DNA from: Variovorax sp. CAN15
GTDB taxonomy: Bacteria > Pseudomonadota > Gammaproteobacteria > Burkholderiales > Burkholderiaceae_C
Direction: 5' to 3'
Assembly: GCF_030462475.1 (NCBI RefSeq)
Contig: NZ_JASMRZ010000001.1
Span: forward strand, 341,347-396,086
Length of the DNA stretch: 54,740 nt
The notes beneath the pieces are model-generated. The model searched no databases. It saw only the letters and a list, made by a program, of their open reading frames with translations, and was not told the DNA's origin. Position 1 is the stretch's first letter, and each line of letters begins with the position of its first letter. Of the stretch, positions 33,604-42,054 are shown in pieces. Both the position numbers and the translations under genes were made by a program.

Positions 33604-33632
33604 TCGCAGTTTTTGAAATTACCAAGTTCGCA

Positions 33633-34811
33633 ATGGAGTTCCATTTGTCACGCTACCTGTACCTGACGGGTTGGAGTGCCGCCCTCGCCGGGGCGTTGGC
33701 GCTTCAGGGCTGCGCGCCGGGCTTCGGCTCGGTGGCGGCCTACGAGCCCGACCAGAGTCCGCCGCCTGCCCTGTCCGCCGACGGCATGCCGGCCGAGGGC
33801 GGGCTGGTGCCGATCTCGCCCAGCCTCATCAGGGCCATGTCCGACGCGCGTCCGACGGCGGTGCCGCCGGACGTGAAGGCACTGTTCGGCGAAGCGCCGC
33901 CTTACACCATCGGGCCGGGCGACGTGGTGGGCGTCATCGTCTACGACCATCCGGAGCTGCTGCCGCACGCCGGCGCGGTGATCTCGCAGCAGGTGGACCC
34001 CACCGGCATCAGCGTGGCGCCCGGCTTCATCGTCGACGCCACCGGGCAGATCAGCTTTCCCTACATCGGGCGGGTGAAGATGCAGGGCCTTACCGAGATC
34101 GAGGCTTCCGACCTGATCGCCAGGCAGATCGCCAGGTACATCAAGGACCCGCAGGTGACGGTACGCATCCAGTCCTTCAGAAGCCGCCGCGCCTTCGTGG
34201 AAGGCGAGGTGAATTCGCCGGGGCTGCAGATCTTCACCGACGTGCCGATGACGCTGGCCGAGGCGCTCAACCGCGCGGGCGGGATCACGGCCGCGGGCGA
34301 CCGCTCTTTCATCACGCTCACGCGCGGCGACAGGACCACGCTCATCGACCTGCCGAAGCTGCAGGACATCGGCGTGGGCGCGAGCCGCATCCCGCTTCAC
34401 AACGGCGACGTGGTGCAGGTGCGCAACCGCGACGAGAGCAAGGTGTTCGTGATGGGCGAGGTACTCAAGCCCTCGGCGCTGAACATGCACAACGGCAGGC
34501 TCAGCCTCAACGAGGCGCTGGGCGAGGCCGGCAGCGCGAACCTGGGCACGGCGAACACGGGGCAGATCTACGTCGTGCGGAACAACCGCAACGGCGAGAG
34601 CGATGACGCGAAGAGCACGCCCTCGGTCTTCCACCTGAACGCGAAGAACCCCGCCGCGCTCGCGCTGGCCGACCGCTTTCCGCTGCAGCCGCGCGACGTG
34701 GTCTACATCGACTCGGTGCCGCTGGCCAGCTGGAACCGCGTGGCCAGCCTGATCCTTCCCGCGGCGCAGGTGCTCGACATCGGCGACCGTGTCTACATGA
34801 ACCACCGATGA
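33633..34811 (+). CDS. wza: Polysaccharide export outer-membrane lipoprotein (Wza/OPX family)
   Basis: A 392-residue outer-membrane export channel component. Signal and lipobox end in ALQGC with Cys at about 27. The Poly_export domain begins at about 88 (YTIGPGDVVGVIVYDHPE) and continues PTGISVAPGFIVDATGQISFPYIGRVKMQGLT; SLBB-like repeats follow at about 185 onward (VEGEVNSPGLQIFTD, VMGEVLKPSALNMHNG). The ATG at 33633 lacks a ribosome site. A TTG at 33645 has GGAG 6 bases upstream and gives a compact signal MSRYLYLTG, so it may be the real start. The stop overlaps wzb by ATGA. Confidence 0.93.
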   Translation: MEFHLSRYLYLTGWSAALAGALALQGCAPGFGSVAAYEPDQSPPPALSADGMPAEGGLVPISPSLIRAMSDARPTAVPPDVKALFGEAPPYTIGPGDVVGVIVYDHPELLPHAGAVISQQVDPTGISVAPGFIVDATGQISFPYIGRVKMQGLTEIEASDLIARQIARYIKDPQVTVRIQSFRSRRAFVEGEVNSPGLQIFTDVPMTLAEALNRAGGITAAGDRSFITLTRGDRTTLIDLPKLQDIGVGASRIPLHNGDVVQVRNRDESKVFVMGEVLKPSALNMHNGRLSLNEALGEAGSANLGTANTGQIYVVRNNRNGESDDAKSTPSVFHLNAKNPAALALADRFPLQPRDVVYIDSVPLASWNRVASLILPAAQVLDIGDRVYMNHR

Positions 34812-35263
34812 GAGCCGTGCTGACAGTCTGCATCGGCAACATCTGCCGAAGCCCGATGGCGCAAGGCCTGCTCGCAGCGGGACTGCCGCAGTTGCGCGTG
34901 TTCTCCGCGGGCACCGGCGCGCTCGTCGGCCGGCCGGCGGACGCCACCGCGCGCAGGCTCATGCAGCTGCGCGGCATCGACATCTCGGGCCACGTCGCGC
35001 AGCAGGTGAGCCAGCTGCTGTGCCGGCAGGCCGACCTGATCCTGGTGATGGACCGCGAGCAGCGCCGCCATCTCGAGTCGACCTATCCCTTCGTGCGCGG
35101 CAAGGTGTTCCGCATCGCCGAGTTCGAGGGGCAGGACGTGCCCGACCCCTACGGAAAAGACGAGGCTGCGTTCGAACACGCCCTGGCGCTGATCGATGCC
35201 GGCGCGCGCGCGTGGATCGAGCGCATTCTGAAAATCACGAAACCCGAGCAGCAACCGACATGA
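34808..35263 (+). CDS. wzb: Low-molecular-weight protein tyrosine phosphatase (Wzb-like)
   Basis: A 151-residue phosphatase that dephosphorylates the tyrosine autokinase and so cycles polymer assembly. The CX5R loop is at residues 8-14 (VCIGNICRSP), and the general-acid Asp is in VPDPYGKDE near residue 117. It sits between the channel and kinase genes and overlaps both by four bases, the standard wza-wzb-wzc order. Confidence 0.94.
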   Translation: MRAVLTVCIGNICRSPMAQGLLAAGLPQLRVFSAGTGALVGRPADATARRLMQLRGIDISGHVAQQVSQLLCRQADLILVMDREQRRHLESTYPFVRGKVFRIAEFEGQDVPDPYGKDEAAFEHALALIDAGARAWIERILKITKPEQQPT

Positions 35264-37521
35264 ACGCAACCCAGCAAGCCGCGCTGCCGCTGCAAGCCAT
35301 GGAAGAGGATGGCGATGGCATCAACCTGGCCGAGTACCTTGACATCCTGATCGACAACCGCTGGCTGGTCGCGGCCATCACGGTGGCGGCCGTGCTGCTG
35401 GGTACGGCGTACGCCCTTCTCGGCAAGCCGGTCTACGAGGCCAACCTCGCGGTGCAGGTGGAGGACTCGGGCAATTCCGCCGGCAGCTTCCTCGGCGACG
35501 CGGCCTCCTCGCTGCTGAGCGTGAAGACGCCGGCCGCGGGCGAGATCGAGATACTCCGCTCGCGCGCCATCCTCGGCAAGGCGGTGGAGAACACCAGGCT
35601 CTACATCAGCGCGCGGCCGCGCTACGCGCCCTTCGTGGGCACCTGGCTCGCGCGCCGCGCCACCGGGCTGTCCGATCCCGGCTTCATGGGCCTGTCGGGC
35701 TACGTGACGGGCACCGAGAAGATCCTCGTGCCCCGGTTCGACGTGCCCTCCGATTTCGAGGACAAGAAGTTCACGCTGACGCTGGGCACCGATGGCCAGT
35801 ACGAGCTGAGCAACCCCGACATCGACACGCCGATGAAGGGCCGCATCGGCACGCTGATGGAGGCCAAGGTGCCGGGCATGCCCAACGGCAGCCTGAGCCT
35901 GATGGTCACCAGCATCGAGGCCAGGCCGGGCGCGCAGTTCGTGCTGGTGCGTTCCTCCACGCAGCTCACGCTGCTGGCGCTGCAGGACGCGCTCAAGGTC
36001 GTCGAGAAGGGCAAGCAGTCGGGCGTGCTCGACGTGAGCTGGAAGAGCCCGGATGCCGAGAAGCTGACGCAGCTGCTCAACGAGGTCGGCCGGCTCTACG
36101 TGCGCCAGAACATGGAGCGCAAGGCGGCCGAGGCCGAGAAGACGCTGGGCTTCCTCGACGGCGCACTGCCCCAGTTCAAGAAGCAGCTCGAGCAGTCCGA
36201 AGACATCTACAACCGCTACCGCAACCAGAACGGCACCGTCAGCCTCGACGACGAGGCAAGGAACGCGCTGGCCCAGACGGTCGACCTGCAGTCCAAGCTG
36301 CTGGAGGCCGAGCAGAAGCGGCGCGAGCTCACCTCGCGCTTCACGAACGAGCACCCGAGCGTGCAGACGCTCGATGCGCAGGTCGCCGCGTGGAAGAGCG
36401 CGCTGGCCACCGTCGACGCGCGCATCCGCAAGATGCCCGAGCTGCAGCAGAACACGGTGCGCATGCAGCGCGACATCAAGGTCAACACCGATCTCTACGT
36501 GTCGCTGCTCAACAGCTCGCTGCAGATGCGGCTGGCCAAGGAGGGCAAGGTGGGCAATGTGCGCCTGCTCGACGAGGCCATCGTTCCGGAAGAGCCGGTG
36601 TGGCCCAAGAAACCGCTGGTCATCGTGCTGGCGGCGGTCCTCGGGCTGGCGGCCGGCTTCGGCGCCGCGATCGCGCGGAGTTCCTTCTTCGGCGGCATCC
36701 GCAATCCGGGCGAGATCGAGAGCCACACCGGCCTCAACGTCTACAGCAGCGTTCCGCTGAGCGCCGCGCAACGCACCATCGACAGGAACATCGAGAACAA
36801 GGCGGTCGGCAAGCACGTGCTCGCGCACCTGCAGCCCGAAGACCCGGCGGTGGAAAGCCTGCGCAGCCTGCGCACCGCGCTGCAGTTCGCGATGCTGGAG
36901 GCGACCAACAACCGCCTGCTCATCTCCGGCGCGACGCCGGGCGTGGGCAAGACCTTCGTCTCGGTGAACTTCGCGGCGATCAGCGCGGCGACCGGAAAGC
37001 GGGTGCTGCTGGTCGACGCCGACCTGCGCAAGGGCCGGGTCAGCCAGTTCTTCTCGATCCCGCGATCCGCGGGGCTGTCGGAGCTGATCGCCGGCACGCT
37101 GAGCCTCGAGCAGGCCATCCGCCCTGCGGTGCTGCCCAACCTGGACATCATCACCACGGGGGTGCTGCCGCCGAACCCGGCGGAGCTGCTCACCAGCGAG
37201 TCCTTCGTGCAGGTGCTGGAAAAGCTCTCGCCGCTGTACGACCTGGTGGTCATCGACACCGCCCCGGTGCTGGTGGCCGCCGACACCGCCTCGGTGGCGC
37301 CGCTCGCAAGCACCCTGCTGCTGGTGGCGCGCGCCGGGAAAACCCAGCTCGGCGAATTGAACGAAACCGTCAGAAGGCTCGCCCATGCGGGCAGAAGCGT
37401 AAATGGCGTAATTCTGAATGCTATTGATTTAACCCGCCGCCACGCCGGAAGCGGGGGTTACAAATACGGCGCTTACAAGCAGTTGCAATACACATACAAT
37501 ACCAACAGGGATTCAACTTAG
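35260..37521 (+). CDS. wzc: Polysaccharide co-polymerase tyrosine autokinase (Wzc-like)
   Basis: A 753-residue fused co-polymerase and BY-kinase. Wzz domain: first helix near 38-58 after NLAEYLDILIDNRW, a large periplasmic part with coiled coil, and second helix near 450-470 (VIVLAAVLGLAAGFGAAIA). Kinase domain: Walker A SGATPGVGKTF near 556-566, Walker A' LLVDADLRKG near 583, Walker B VVIDTAPVL near 662. The C-terminus carries a tyrosine cluster (GGYKYGAYKQLQYTYN), the autophosphorylation tail acted on by Wzb. It ends the first export operon; a second AT-rich leader follows. Confidence 0.95.
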   Translation: MNATQQAALPLQAMEEDGDGINLAEYLDILIDNRWLVAAITVAAVLLGTAYALLGKPVYEANLAVQVEDSGNSAGSFLGDAASSLLSVKTPAAGEIEILRSRAILGKAVENTRLYISARPRYAPFVGTWLARRATGLSDPGFMGLSGYVTGTEKILVPRFDVPSDFEDKKFTLTLGTDGQYELSNPDIDTPMKGRIGTLMEAKVPGMPNGSLSLMVTSIEARPGAQFVLVRSSTQLTLLALQDALKVVEKGKQSGVLDVSWKSPDAEKLTQLLNEVGRLYVRQNMERKAAEAEKTLGFLDGALPQFKKQLEQSEDIYNRYRNQNGTVSLDDEARNALAQTVDLQSKLLEAEQKRRELTSRFTNEHPSVQTLDAQVAAWKSALATVDARIRKMPELQQNTVRMQRDIKVNTDLYVSLLNSSLQMRLAKEGKVGNVRLLDEAIVPEEPVWPKKPLVIVLAAVLGLAAGFGAAIARSSFFGGIRNPGEIESHTGLNVYSSVPLSAAQRTIDRNIENKAVGKHVLAHLQPEDPAVESLRSLRTALQFAMLEATNNRLLISGATPGVGKTFVSVNFAAISAATGKRVLLVDADLRKGRVSQFFSIPRSAGLSELIAGTLSLEQAIRPAVLPNLDIITTGVLPPNPAELLTSESFVQVLEKLSPLYDLVVIDTAPVLVAADTASVAPLASTLLLVARAGKTQLGELNETVRRLAHAGRSVNGVILNAIDLTRRHAGSGGYKYGAYKQLQYTYNTNRDST

Positions 37522-37620
37522 ACCGTCTGAATTGGAGTTAAATTCAAAATCATGCGGTGAGCTTTCAACTTCCCGCATCGATTTAAATACTCATTAGATA
37601 CTCAGATAGCATTCAGAATG

Positions 37621-37634
37621 AAAAGGCACTACAA
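37621..37634 (+). repeat. Shared 14-base leader motif, copy 2
   Basis: Exact second copy of AAAAGGCACTACAA (first at 32916-32929), located in the 281-base AT-rich gap between wzc and the priming transferase, about 180 bases before the latter. The flanks are only loosely alike. Confidence 0.6.
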
Positions 37635-37764
37635 ATGATATTTAATTCATTGGTATTGCCTTCATCAAGTCATTTGGCCGCGCAATAGTTTCTGCACCGC
37701 AGACACTAAAGAGGCATTTGTGCGGGTAGTGTCGGCCAAAAACACAAGGCCATAACCGAGGATC

Positions 37765-37782
37765 TGCGGGCATTTGCCCGCA
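37765..37782 (+). promoter_or_regulatory. Leader hairpin before the priming transferase
   Basis: TGCGGGCATTTGCCCGCA is a perfect 7-base stem with an ATTT loop, ending one base into the alternative ATG at 37782 and 20 bases before the preferred ATG at 37803. No T run follows, so it is a leader structure rather than a terminator. It may limit use of the upstream ATG or stabilise the message. Confidence 0.45.
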
Positions 37783-37802
37783 TGAGGAAAGGTGCGTCAA
37801 AA

Positions 37803-38582
37803 ATGAAAGCATTTCGACGGGAAATCTTGTCGCGCTTCAAATCCGGATGGAAAACCCCGATGGGAAATCTCCACCCCGAAGAATCGCTCGTATCGCAAGG
37901 CTGGGATATTTCCGACGCAGGCGGCGATATGTCCCGTGGCGGCTCGCAATCCGGAATCGACCATTCGCCATTGCTGAAGGCCGCAAAAAGATCGGTGGAC
38001 ATCAGTGCCGCGCTTTTCTTCTTCATCGCCTTCGGCTGGCTTTTCGTGCTGCTCGGCCTCTGCGTCTTCGCGAGTTCGGGCGCGCCGGTGCTTTACTACC
38101 AGCCGCGCTACGGAAAGAACGGACGCGTATTCCGCTTCTACAAATTCCGTTCGATGATCGCCAATTCGGCCCAGGTGCTGGAAGAGCACCTGAAGAACAA
38201 CCCCGAGGCACGCCGGCAGTGGGACGAATACCAGAAACTGGACCACGACCCCCGCATCACCCGTTTCGGCAAATTCATCCGCAAGACCAGCCTCGACGAA
38301 TTGCCGCAATTCTGGAACGTGCTGATGGGCGACATGAGCCTGATCGGCCCCCGCCCCTGCATGCTGGAGCAGAAGGAGCTCTACGGCCACAGCTGGTCGC
38401 ACTACTGCGCGGTGCGACCCGGCATCACCGGCCTCTGGCAGGTCAGCGGGCGCAACCAGCTGACCTACAACGCACGCGTCGCGCTCGACGTGAGGTATGT
38501 CGAAACCCTTTCCGTCGGGAAGGACGTGGACATCTTCTTCAGAACCATCTGGGTGGTTGCCGCCGGTCACGGGTCGCGGTGA
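37803..38582 (+). CDS. Undecaprenyl-phosphate sugar transferase (priming glycosyltransferase)
   Basis: A 259-residue bacterial sugar transferase that starts the repeat unit by moving a sugar-1-phosphate to undecaprenyl phosphate. After a hydrophilic 60-residue N-terminus there is one hydrophobic segment (about 68-93), then the catalytic domain: YGKNGRVFRFYKFRSM, DHDPRITRFGKFIRKTSLDELPQFWNVLMGDMS and SLIGPRPCMLEQ. This is the short WbaP/EpsE type without the multi-helix N-terminal domain. The start at 37803 has a GAGGAAAGG ribosome site. It opens the second operon of the locus. Confidence 0.93.
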   Translation: MKAFRREILSRFKSGWKTPMGNLHPEESLVSQGWDISDAGGDMSRGGSQSGIDHSPLLKAAKRSVDISAALFFFIAFGWLFVLLGLCVFASSGAPVLYYQPRYGKNGRVFRFYKFRSMIANSAQVLEEHLKNNPEARRQWDEYQKLDHDPRITRFGKFIRKTSLDELPQFWNVLMGDMSLIGPRPCMLEQKELYGHSWSHYCAVRPGITGLWQVSGRNQLTYNARVALDVRYVETLSVGKDVDIFFRTIWVVAAGHGSR

Positions 38583-38707
38583 ATTCCGCCGGTCCCGGGT
38601 GATCGGCTCCGGCCGCATTGGCCGGGGTACGCCTTTCACATCGTCCACGCCGCAGGGCCGGACGGACCTTTCTTCGCTTTGGAAATGATCGGATTGGAAT
38701 CCACATC

Positions 38708-39802
38708 ATGCGGATGAGCCACGCCATTCCAGCTCCGGCCGCGCCCGCACGGGCCCCCATGGCAACAACAGGAAGAAGAGGCACGCGCCGCTTCAACCAG
38801 TACTCCATTGCCGGAGTGCTGATCGTGTTCGTGTACGTGATCATCTATGCGTATTTCCGGGAAATGCTTCCCGAGAAATGGAGCGTGGACTCGGCGAAGA
38901 TCCTCGAGATCCTGAATTACGGCGGCACGGACGAAATGGACAATTCGTTCGCCGTCACGGCCGCGCTTTTCAGCATCATCGGCTCGGACAATCTCGACGT
39001 ATTCACCTGCATCAGCAGCGCGATCTTTCTTTTCTTCGCGACGCGCAATATCCGCCGGGCCGGCGATTTCTTCTCCAGACTGCTGCTGATCGCGCCCTGC
39101 ATCATGTTGAACATGTTCGCGCCGTCGAAGGAGACGGTGGTGCTCATCATGACCATGTGCATCACGGTGACGACGATCTATTTCCGCACATCGAAATTCC
39201 TCACCGTCGGCGCATTTCTCGGGCTTTACGCAATCTATGGCGTTTTCGTCCGGAATTATTATTTGCTGATCGTCGGCGCGTTCTTCGCCGTCCATTATCT
39301 CTGGCGGCGGCCGCTCAAATACCATTTCCTGGCCGCAATTCTGGCCGCTGGCGCAATCATGGCGGCGCCCTCGAATATCCTGCAGACGCTGCAATCGCCC
39401 CGCGACACGTCCAATGCCTATGCGGAGCAGATCGGCAGCGACAATCGCACGGCCTTCACCAATATCGCCTCGCCCGCCACCGGCCCCGGTTTTCTGGTGA
39501 ATTACGTGTACGCGGCAACGGTGCTGATCACGCCCGTGCTCTATTTCCAGACACCGAGCGACGCGTTCATGCAATTGATGATCGCGGCAATGCTGCTCAT
39601 TCTCTACAAGGCGCGGCGATGGTCGAAGCGCGATCCGACGCAATTCGAGCCCCGTTTCTTCGGCAGCCTTTTCGTCGCGCACATCCTCGTTCAATTGATT
39701 TTCGAACCGGACCTCGGCAGTTTCACCCGGCATCTGACCTCCGTGATGCTTTATCTGATCGCCATCAAGGTCGCGGGAAATAAAAGGCTGATTCAAAGAT
39801 GA
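38708..39802 (+). CDS. Putative exopolysaccharide polymerase (Wzy-like membrane protein)
   Basis: A 364-residue protein with about nine hydrophobic segments, including LIVFVYVIIYAYF, LIAPCIMLNMFA, LTVGAFLGLYAIYGVFV and VYAATVLITPVLYF. A charged loop between helices holds SPRDTSNAYAEQIGSDNR. Sequence is poorly conserved, as usual for Wzy proteins; the assignment rests on topology, length and position between the priming transferase and pyruvyltransferase in a locus that otherwise lacks a polymerase. Codon use is noticeably more AT-rich than neighbours (for example around 39240-39300), a common sign of transfer in polysaccharide loci. Start 38708; ATG 38714 is possible. Confidence 0.65.
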   Translation: MRMSHAIPAPAAPARAPMATTGRRGTRRFNQYSIAGVLIVFVYVIIYAYFREMLPEKWSVDSAKILEILNYGGTDEMDNSFAVTAALFSIIGSDNLDVFTCISSAIFLFFATRNIRRAGDFFSRLLLIAPCIMLNMFAPSKETVVLIMTMCITVTTIYFRTSKFLTVGAFLGLYAIYGVFVRNYYLLIVGAFFAVHYLWRRPLKYHFLAAILAAGAIMAAPSNILQTLQSPRDTSNAYAEQIGSDNRTAFTNIASPATGPGFLVNYVYAATVLITPVLYFQTPSDAFMQLMIAAMLLILYKARRWSKRDPTQFEPRFFGSLFVAHILVQLIFEPDLGSFTRHLTSVMLYLIAIKVAGNKRLIQR

Positions 39803-40947
39803 AAAAGATCCTGATCTGCGCGGTGCCGTTCAGCGACAACCTGGGCGACGGCGTCATCGCGGCCTCGCTGGCCCACATCGCGGCCATGAAATACCCGGAT
39901 GCGAAGGTCGAGTTCCTCGACATCGCCGGGCGCGCTGGCTTCGACGAATCCAACCTGCGTGGCGGCGGCGCCTTCGGCGTCTTCCGGAAGCTGCCTTCGC
40001 TGCTGCGAAGCGCCATCGTCTTCGCCTACTGCCTGAAGAACTACCTGCTGAGCTGGCGCCGGCAGTGGCAGGCGGCGGTGGCCGATGCCGACCTGGTGCT
40101 GATCGGCGGCGGTCAGCTCTTCTGCGACGTGGCGCTGAACTTCCCCTCGAAACTCTTCTTCCTGGGCAGGCTGCTGCGCGGCAAGAGGGTGGCGGTGGTT
40201 TCGGTGGGCGTCACCGCCAAGTGGTCGTTCTGGGGCAAGCTGCTGGTCGGCAAGTTCTTCCAGAACGCCGCGCCGGTCTACTACGCCACGCGCGACGCGG
40301 ATTCGGCCAACAACCTGCACGCGTACTTCCGCATTCCGCGCAGCCGCATCAGCGTGGTGCCCGATCCGGCGCTGGTCTGCGCGAGCGCCTTCTCGGAAGA
40401 GCTTTCGCCCGAGAAGAAGTGGGACGTGGGCATCTGCGTCAGCAGCCTCGACGCGCTGGTGATGAACTCCGAATACGGGGGCAAGCGCGCCGGCGGTTCG
40501 GCCGAATTCTTCTCCGGGCTCGCGCAGGCATTGCGGGCCGAGGGCGCGCGGGTGCTGTACTTCACGAACGGCGCGGCGGAGGACAACCGGGTGCTCGCCG
40601 AGATCTCCGAGCGCACCGCGGCGGCCGACGACTTCTCCTTCGCCGTTCCGAAGCGCCCCGACGACCTGGTCACGCTGATCAGCGCCTGCTCCTGCATCGC
40701 GGCGCACCGGCTGCACGCGAACATCGTGGCCTACAGCCTGAGCATCCCGTCCATCGGCATGAACTGGGACAAGAAGGTCGAGTCCTTCTTCCGGCTCACG
40801 AACCGCACCGAGTTCCTGTTCGGCCTCTCGCCGCGCCATGACGAGCTGAAGGCCTCCGTCCTGAACCTGCTTCGGGAACGCAACGACCCGCGCCGGCTGG
40901 ACGAGCTTCAGGCCGAAGTCATCGCCGGCACCCACGCAATGATCTGA
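39799..40947 (+). CDS. Polysaccharide pyruvyl transferase family protein
   Basis: A 382-residue member of the PS_pyruv_trans family, which adds a ketal-linked pyruvate to a sugar of the growing unit using phosphoenolpyruvate. Features are the N-terminal GT-B-like ICAVPFSDNLGDGVIAASLAHIA, a central LVLIGGGQLFCDVALNFPSKLF, VPDPALVCAS and the C-terminal CSCIAAHRLHANIVAYSLSIPSIGMNWDKKVESFF. The HRLHA motif is strongly typical. It overlaps the polymerase stop by ATGA. Pyruvate would give the polymer negative charge. Confidence 0.9.
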   Translation: MKKILICAVPFSDNLGDGVIAASLAHIAAMKYPDAKVEFLDIAGRAGFDESNLRGGGAFGVFRKLPSLLRSAIVFAYCLKNYLLSWRRQWQAAVADADLVLIGGGQLFCDVALNFPSKLFFLGRLLRGKRVAVVSVGVTAKWSFWGKLLVGKFFQNAAPVYYATRDADSANNLHAYFRIPRSRISVVPDPALVCASAFSEELSPEKKWDVGICVSSLDALVMNSEYGGKRAGGSAEFFSGLAQALRAEGARVLYFTNGAAEDNRVLAEISERTAAADDFSFAVPKRPDDLVTLISACSCIAAHRLHANIVAYSLSIPSIGMNWDKKVESFFRLTNRTEFLFGLSPRHDELKASVLNLLRERNDPRRLDELQAEVIAGTHAMI

Positions 40948-40968
40948 GCAGCGAGGAGCGAAGAAGCC

Positions 40969-42054
40969 ATGAAAGTCCTGCACGTCGCGGAAACGCTCAA
41001 GGGCGGGCTGGAGACCTATCTCCGGATCGTCTCGAACTTCCAGCGCAACTCGCCGGAGATCAGCCAGGTGAAGTTCATCCTGCCGGGGCAGGTCGACTGG
41101 CTGAACCCCGAGAGCGCGCACGTGGTGCCCACCGCGCGCAGCCCGCTCTCGCTGGTGGGCTATGCGAAGCGGGTGAAGAAGATCATCGAGTCGGAGCGGC
41201 CCTCGGTGCTGCACCTGCACAGCTCGATCGCCGGCGGCATCGTGCGCTCGATGGCGCTGCTGGGCCAGATACCGCGCGAGGTGAAGATCGTCTACTGCTC
41301 GCACGGCTGGGCCTTCGACCAGGCGGCGTCGAGCTACAAGAAGTCGGCTTACCGCTGGATCGAGCGGCTGCTGTCCTCGCGCAGCGACGCCATCATCTGC
41401 ATCAGCCGCCACGAGGTGCGGATCGCGGCCGAGTCGGGCATCAGGCGCTGCACCTGCATTCCCAACGGCATCGATTCCGTGAACCCGGCGCCAGCCCCCG
41501 CGCCCGAGCCGCCGCCGCCCGCGGACGCCGGCAAGCCCGCGCCGCGGACCATCCTGTTCGTCGGCCGGCTCGACCGCCAGAAGGGCATCGACCTGCTGCT
41601 CGACGCCTACGCCCGCGTGCGGCCCGACTTCAGGCTGATAGTGGTCGGCGACGCGGTGCGCAAGGACCTGCAGCTCGCGCAGCCCGAGCGCGTCGAGTTC
41701 AAGGGCTGGCTCGAGAAGGACGCGCTCGACGCGGTCTACCAGTCCTGCGACGCCATCGTCGTTCCCTCGCGCTGGGAAGGCTTCGGGCTGGTCGCGGTCG
41801 AGGCCATGGCCAGGAGCAAGGCGGTGTTCGCATCGGCCGTCGGCGGCCTGGTCGACATCGTCGAGAACGACCGCAGCGGCCGGCTCTTCGCGCTGGAGCA
41901 CATCGACCAGATGCTGCGCGAGATCGACCGCATGCCTATCGAGACCCTGCGCCAGATGGGGCAGACCGGGCGAAGGATCTTCGAGGAGAAGTTCACTTCG
42001 CAACGCATGAACACCGCCATCGTCGATCTGTACAAGGAGTCGGTACTGCCATGA
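40969..42054 (+). CDS. Glycosyltransferase family 4
   Basis: A 361-residue GT-B retaining glycosyltransferase. Visible elements: N-terminal VAETLKGGLETYL, HLHSSIAGGIVRSMAL, CSHGWAFDQ, IPNGIDSVNP, FVGRLDRQKGIDLLLDAY and the EX7E motif in PSRWEGFGLVAVEAMARSK. A Pro- and Ala-rich linker at about 167-185 joins the two domains. It is the only clear cytoplasmic glycosyltransferase of the locus besides the priming enzyme. Its stop overlaps the next start by ATGA. Confidence 0.93.
   Translation: MKVLHVAETLKGGLETYLRIVSNFQRNSPEISQVKFILPGQVDWLNPESAHVVPTARSPLSLVGYAKRVKKIIESERPSVLHLHSSIAGGIVRSMALLGQIPREVKIVYCSHGWAFDQAASSYKKSAYRWIERLLSSRSDAIICISRHEVRIAAESGIRRCTCIPNGIDSVNPAPAPAPEPPPPADAGKPAPRTILFVGRLDRQKGIDLLLDAYARVRPDFRLIVVGDAVRKDLQLAQPERVEFKGWLEKDALDAVYQSCDAIVVPSRWEGFGLVAVEAMARSKAVFASAVGGLVDIVENDRSGRLFALEHIDQMLREIDRMPIETLRQMGQTGRRIFEEKFTSQRMNTAIVDLYKESVLP

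Larger units (their letters stand above)
32687..33632. other. AT-richer, gene-free leader before the polysaccharide export genes
   Basis: This 946-base stretch has clearly more A and T than its surroundings and no open frame with credible protein composition. It holds an inverted repeat ATATG-CAA-CATAT (32878-32890), the 14-base motif AAAAGGCACTACAA (32916-32929) shared with the second leader, a hairpin GTGCCC-CTTC-GGGCAC (33371-33386), several T runs (for example near 33206 and 33310), and a perfect palindrome close to wza. A long regulatory leader or an unrecognised small RNA could lie here. Confidence 0.6.
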
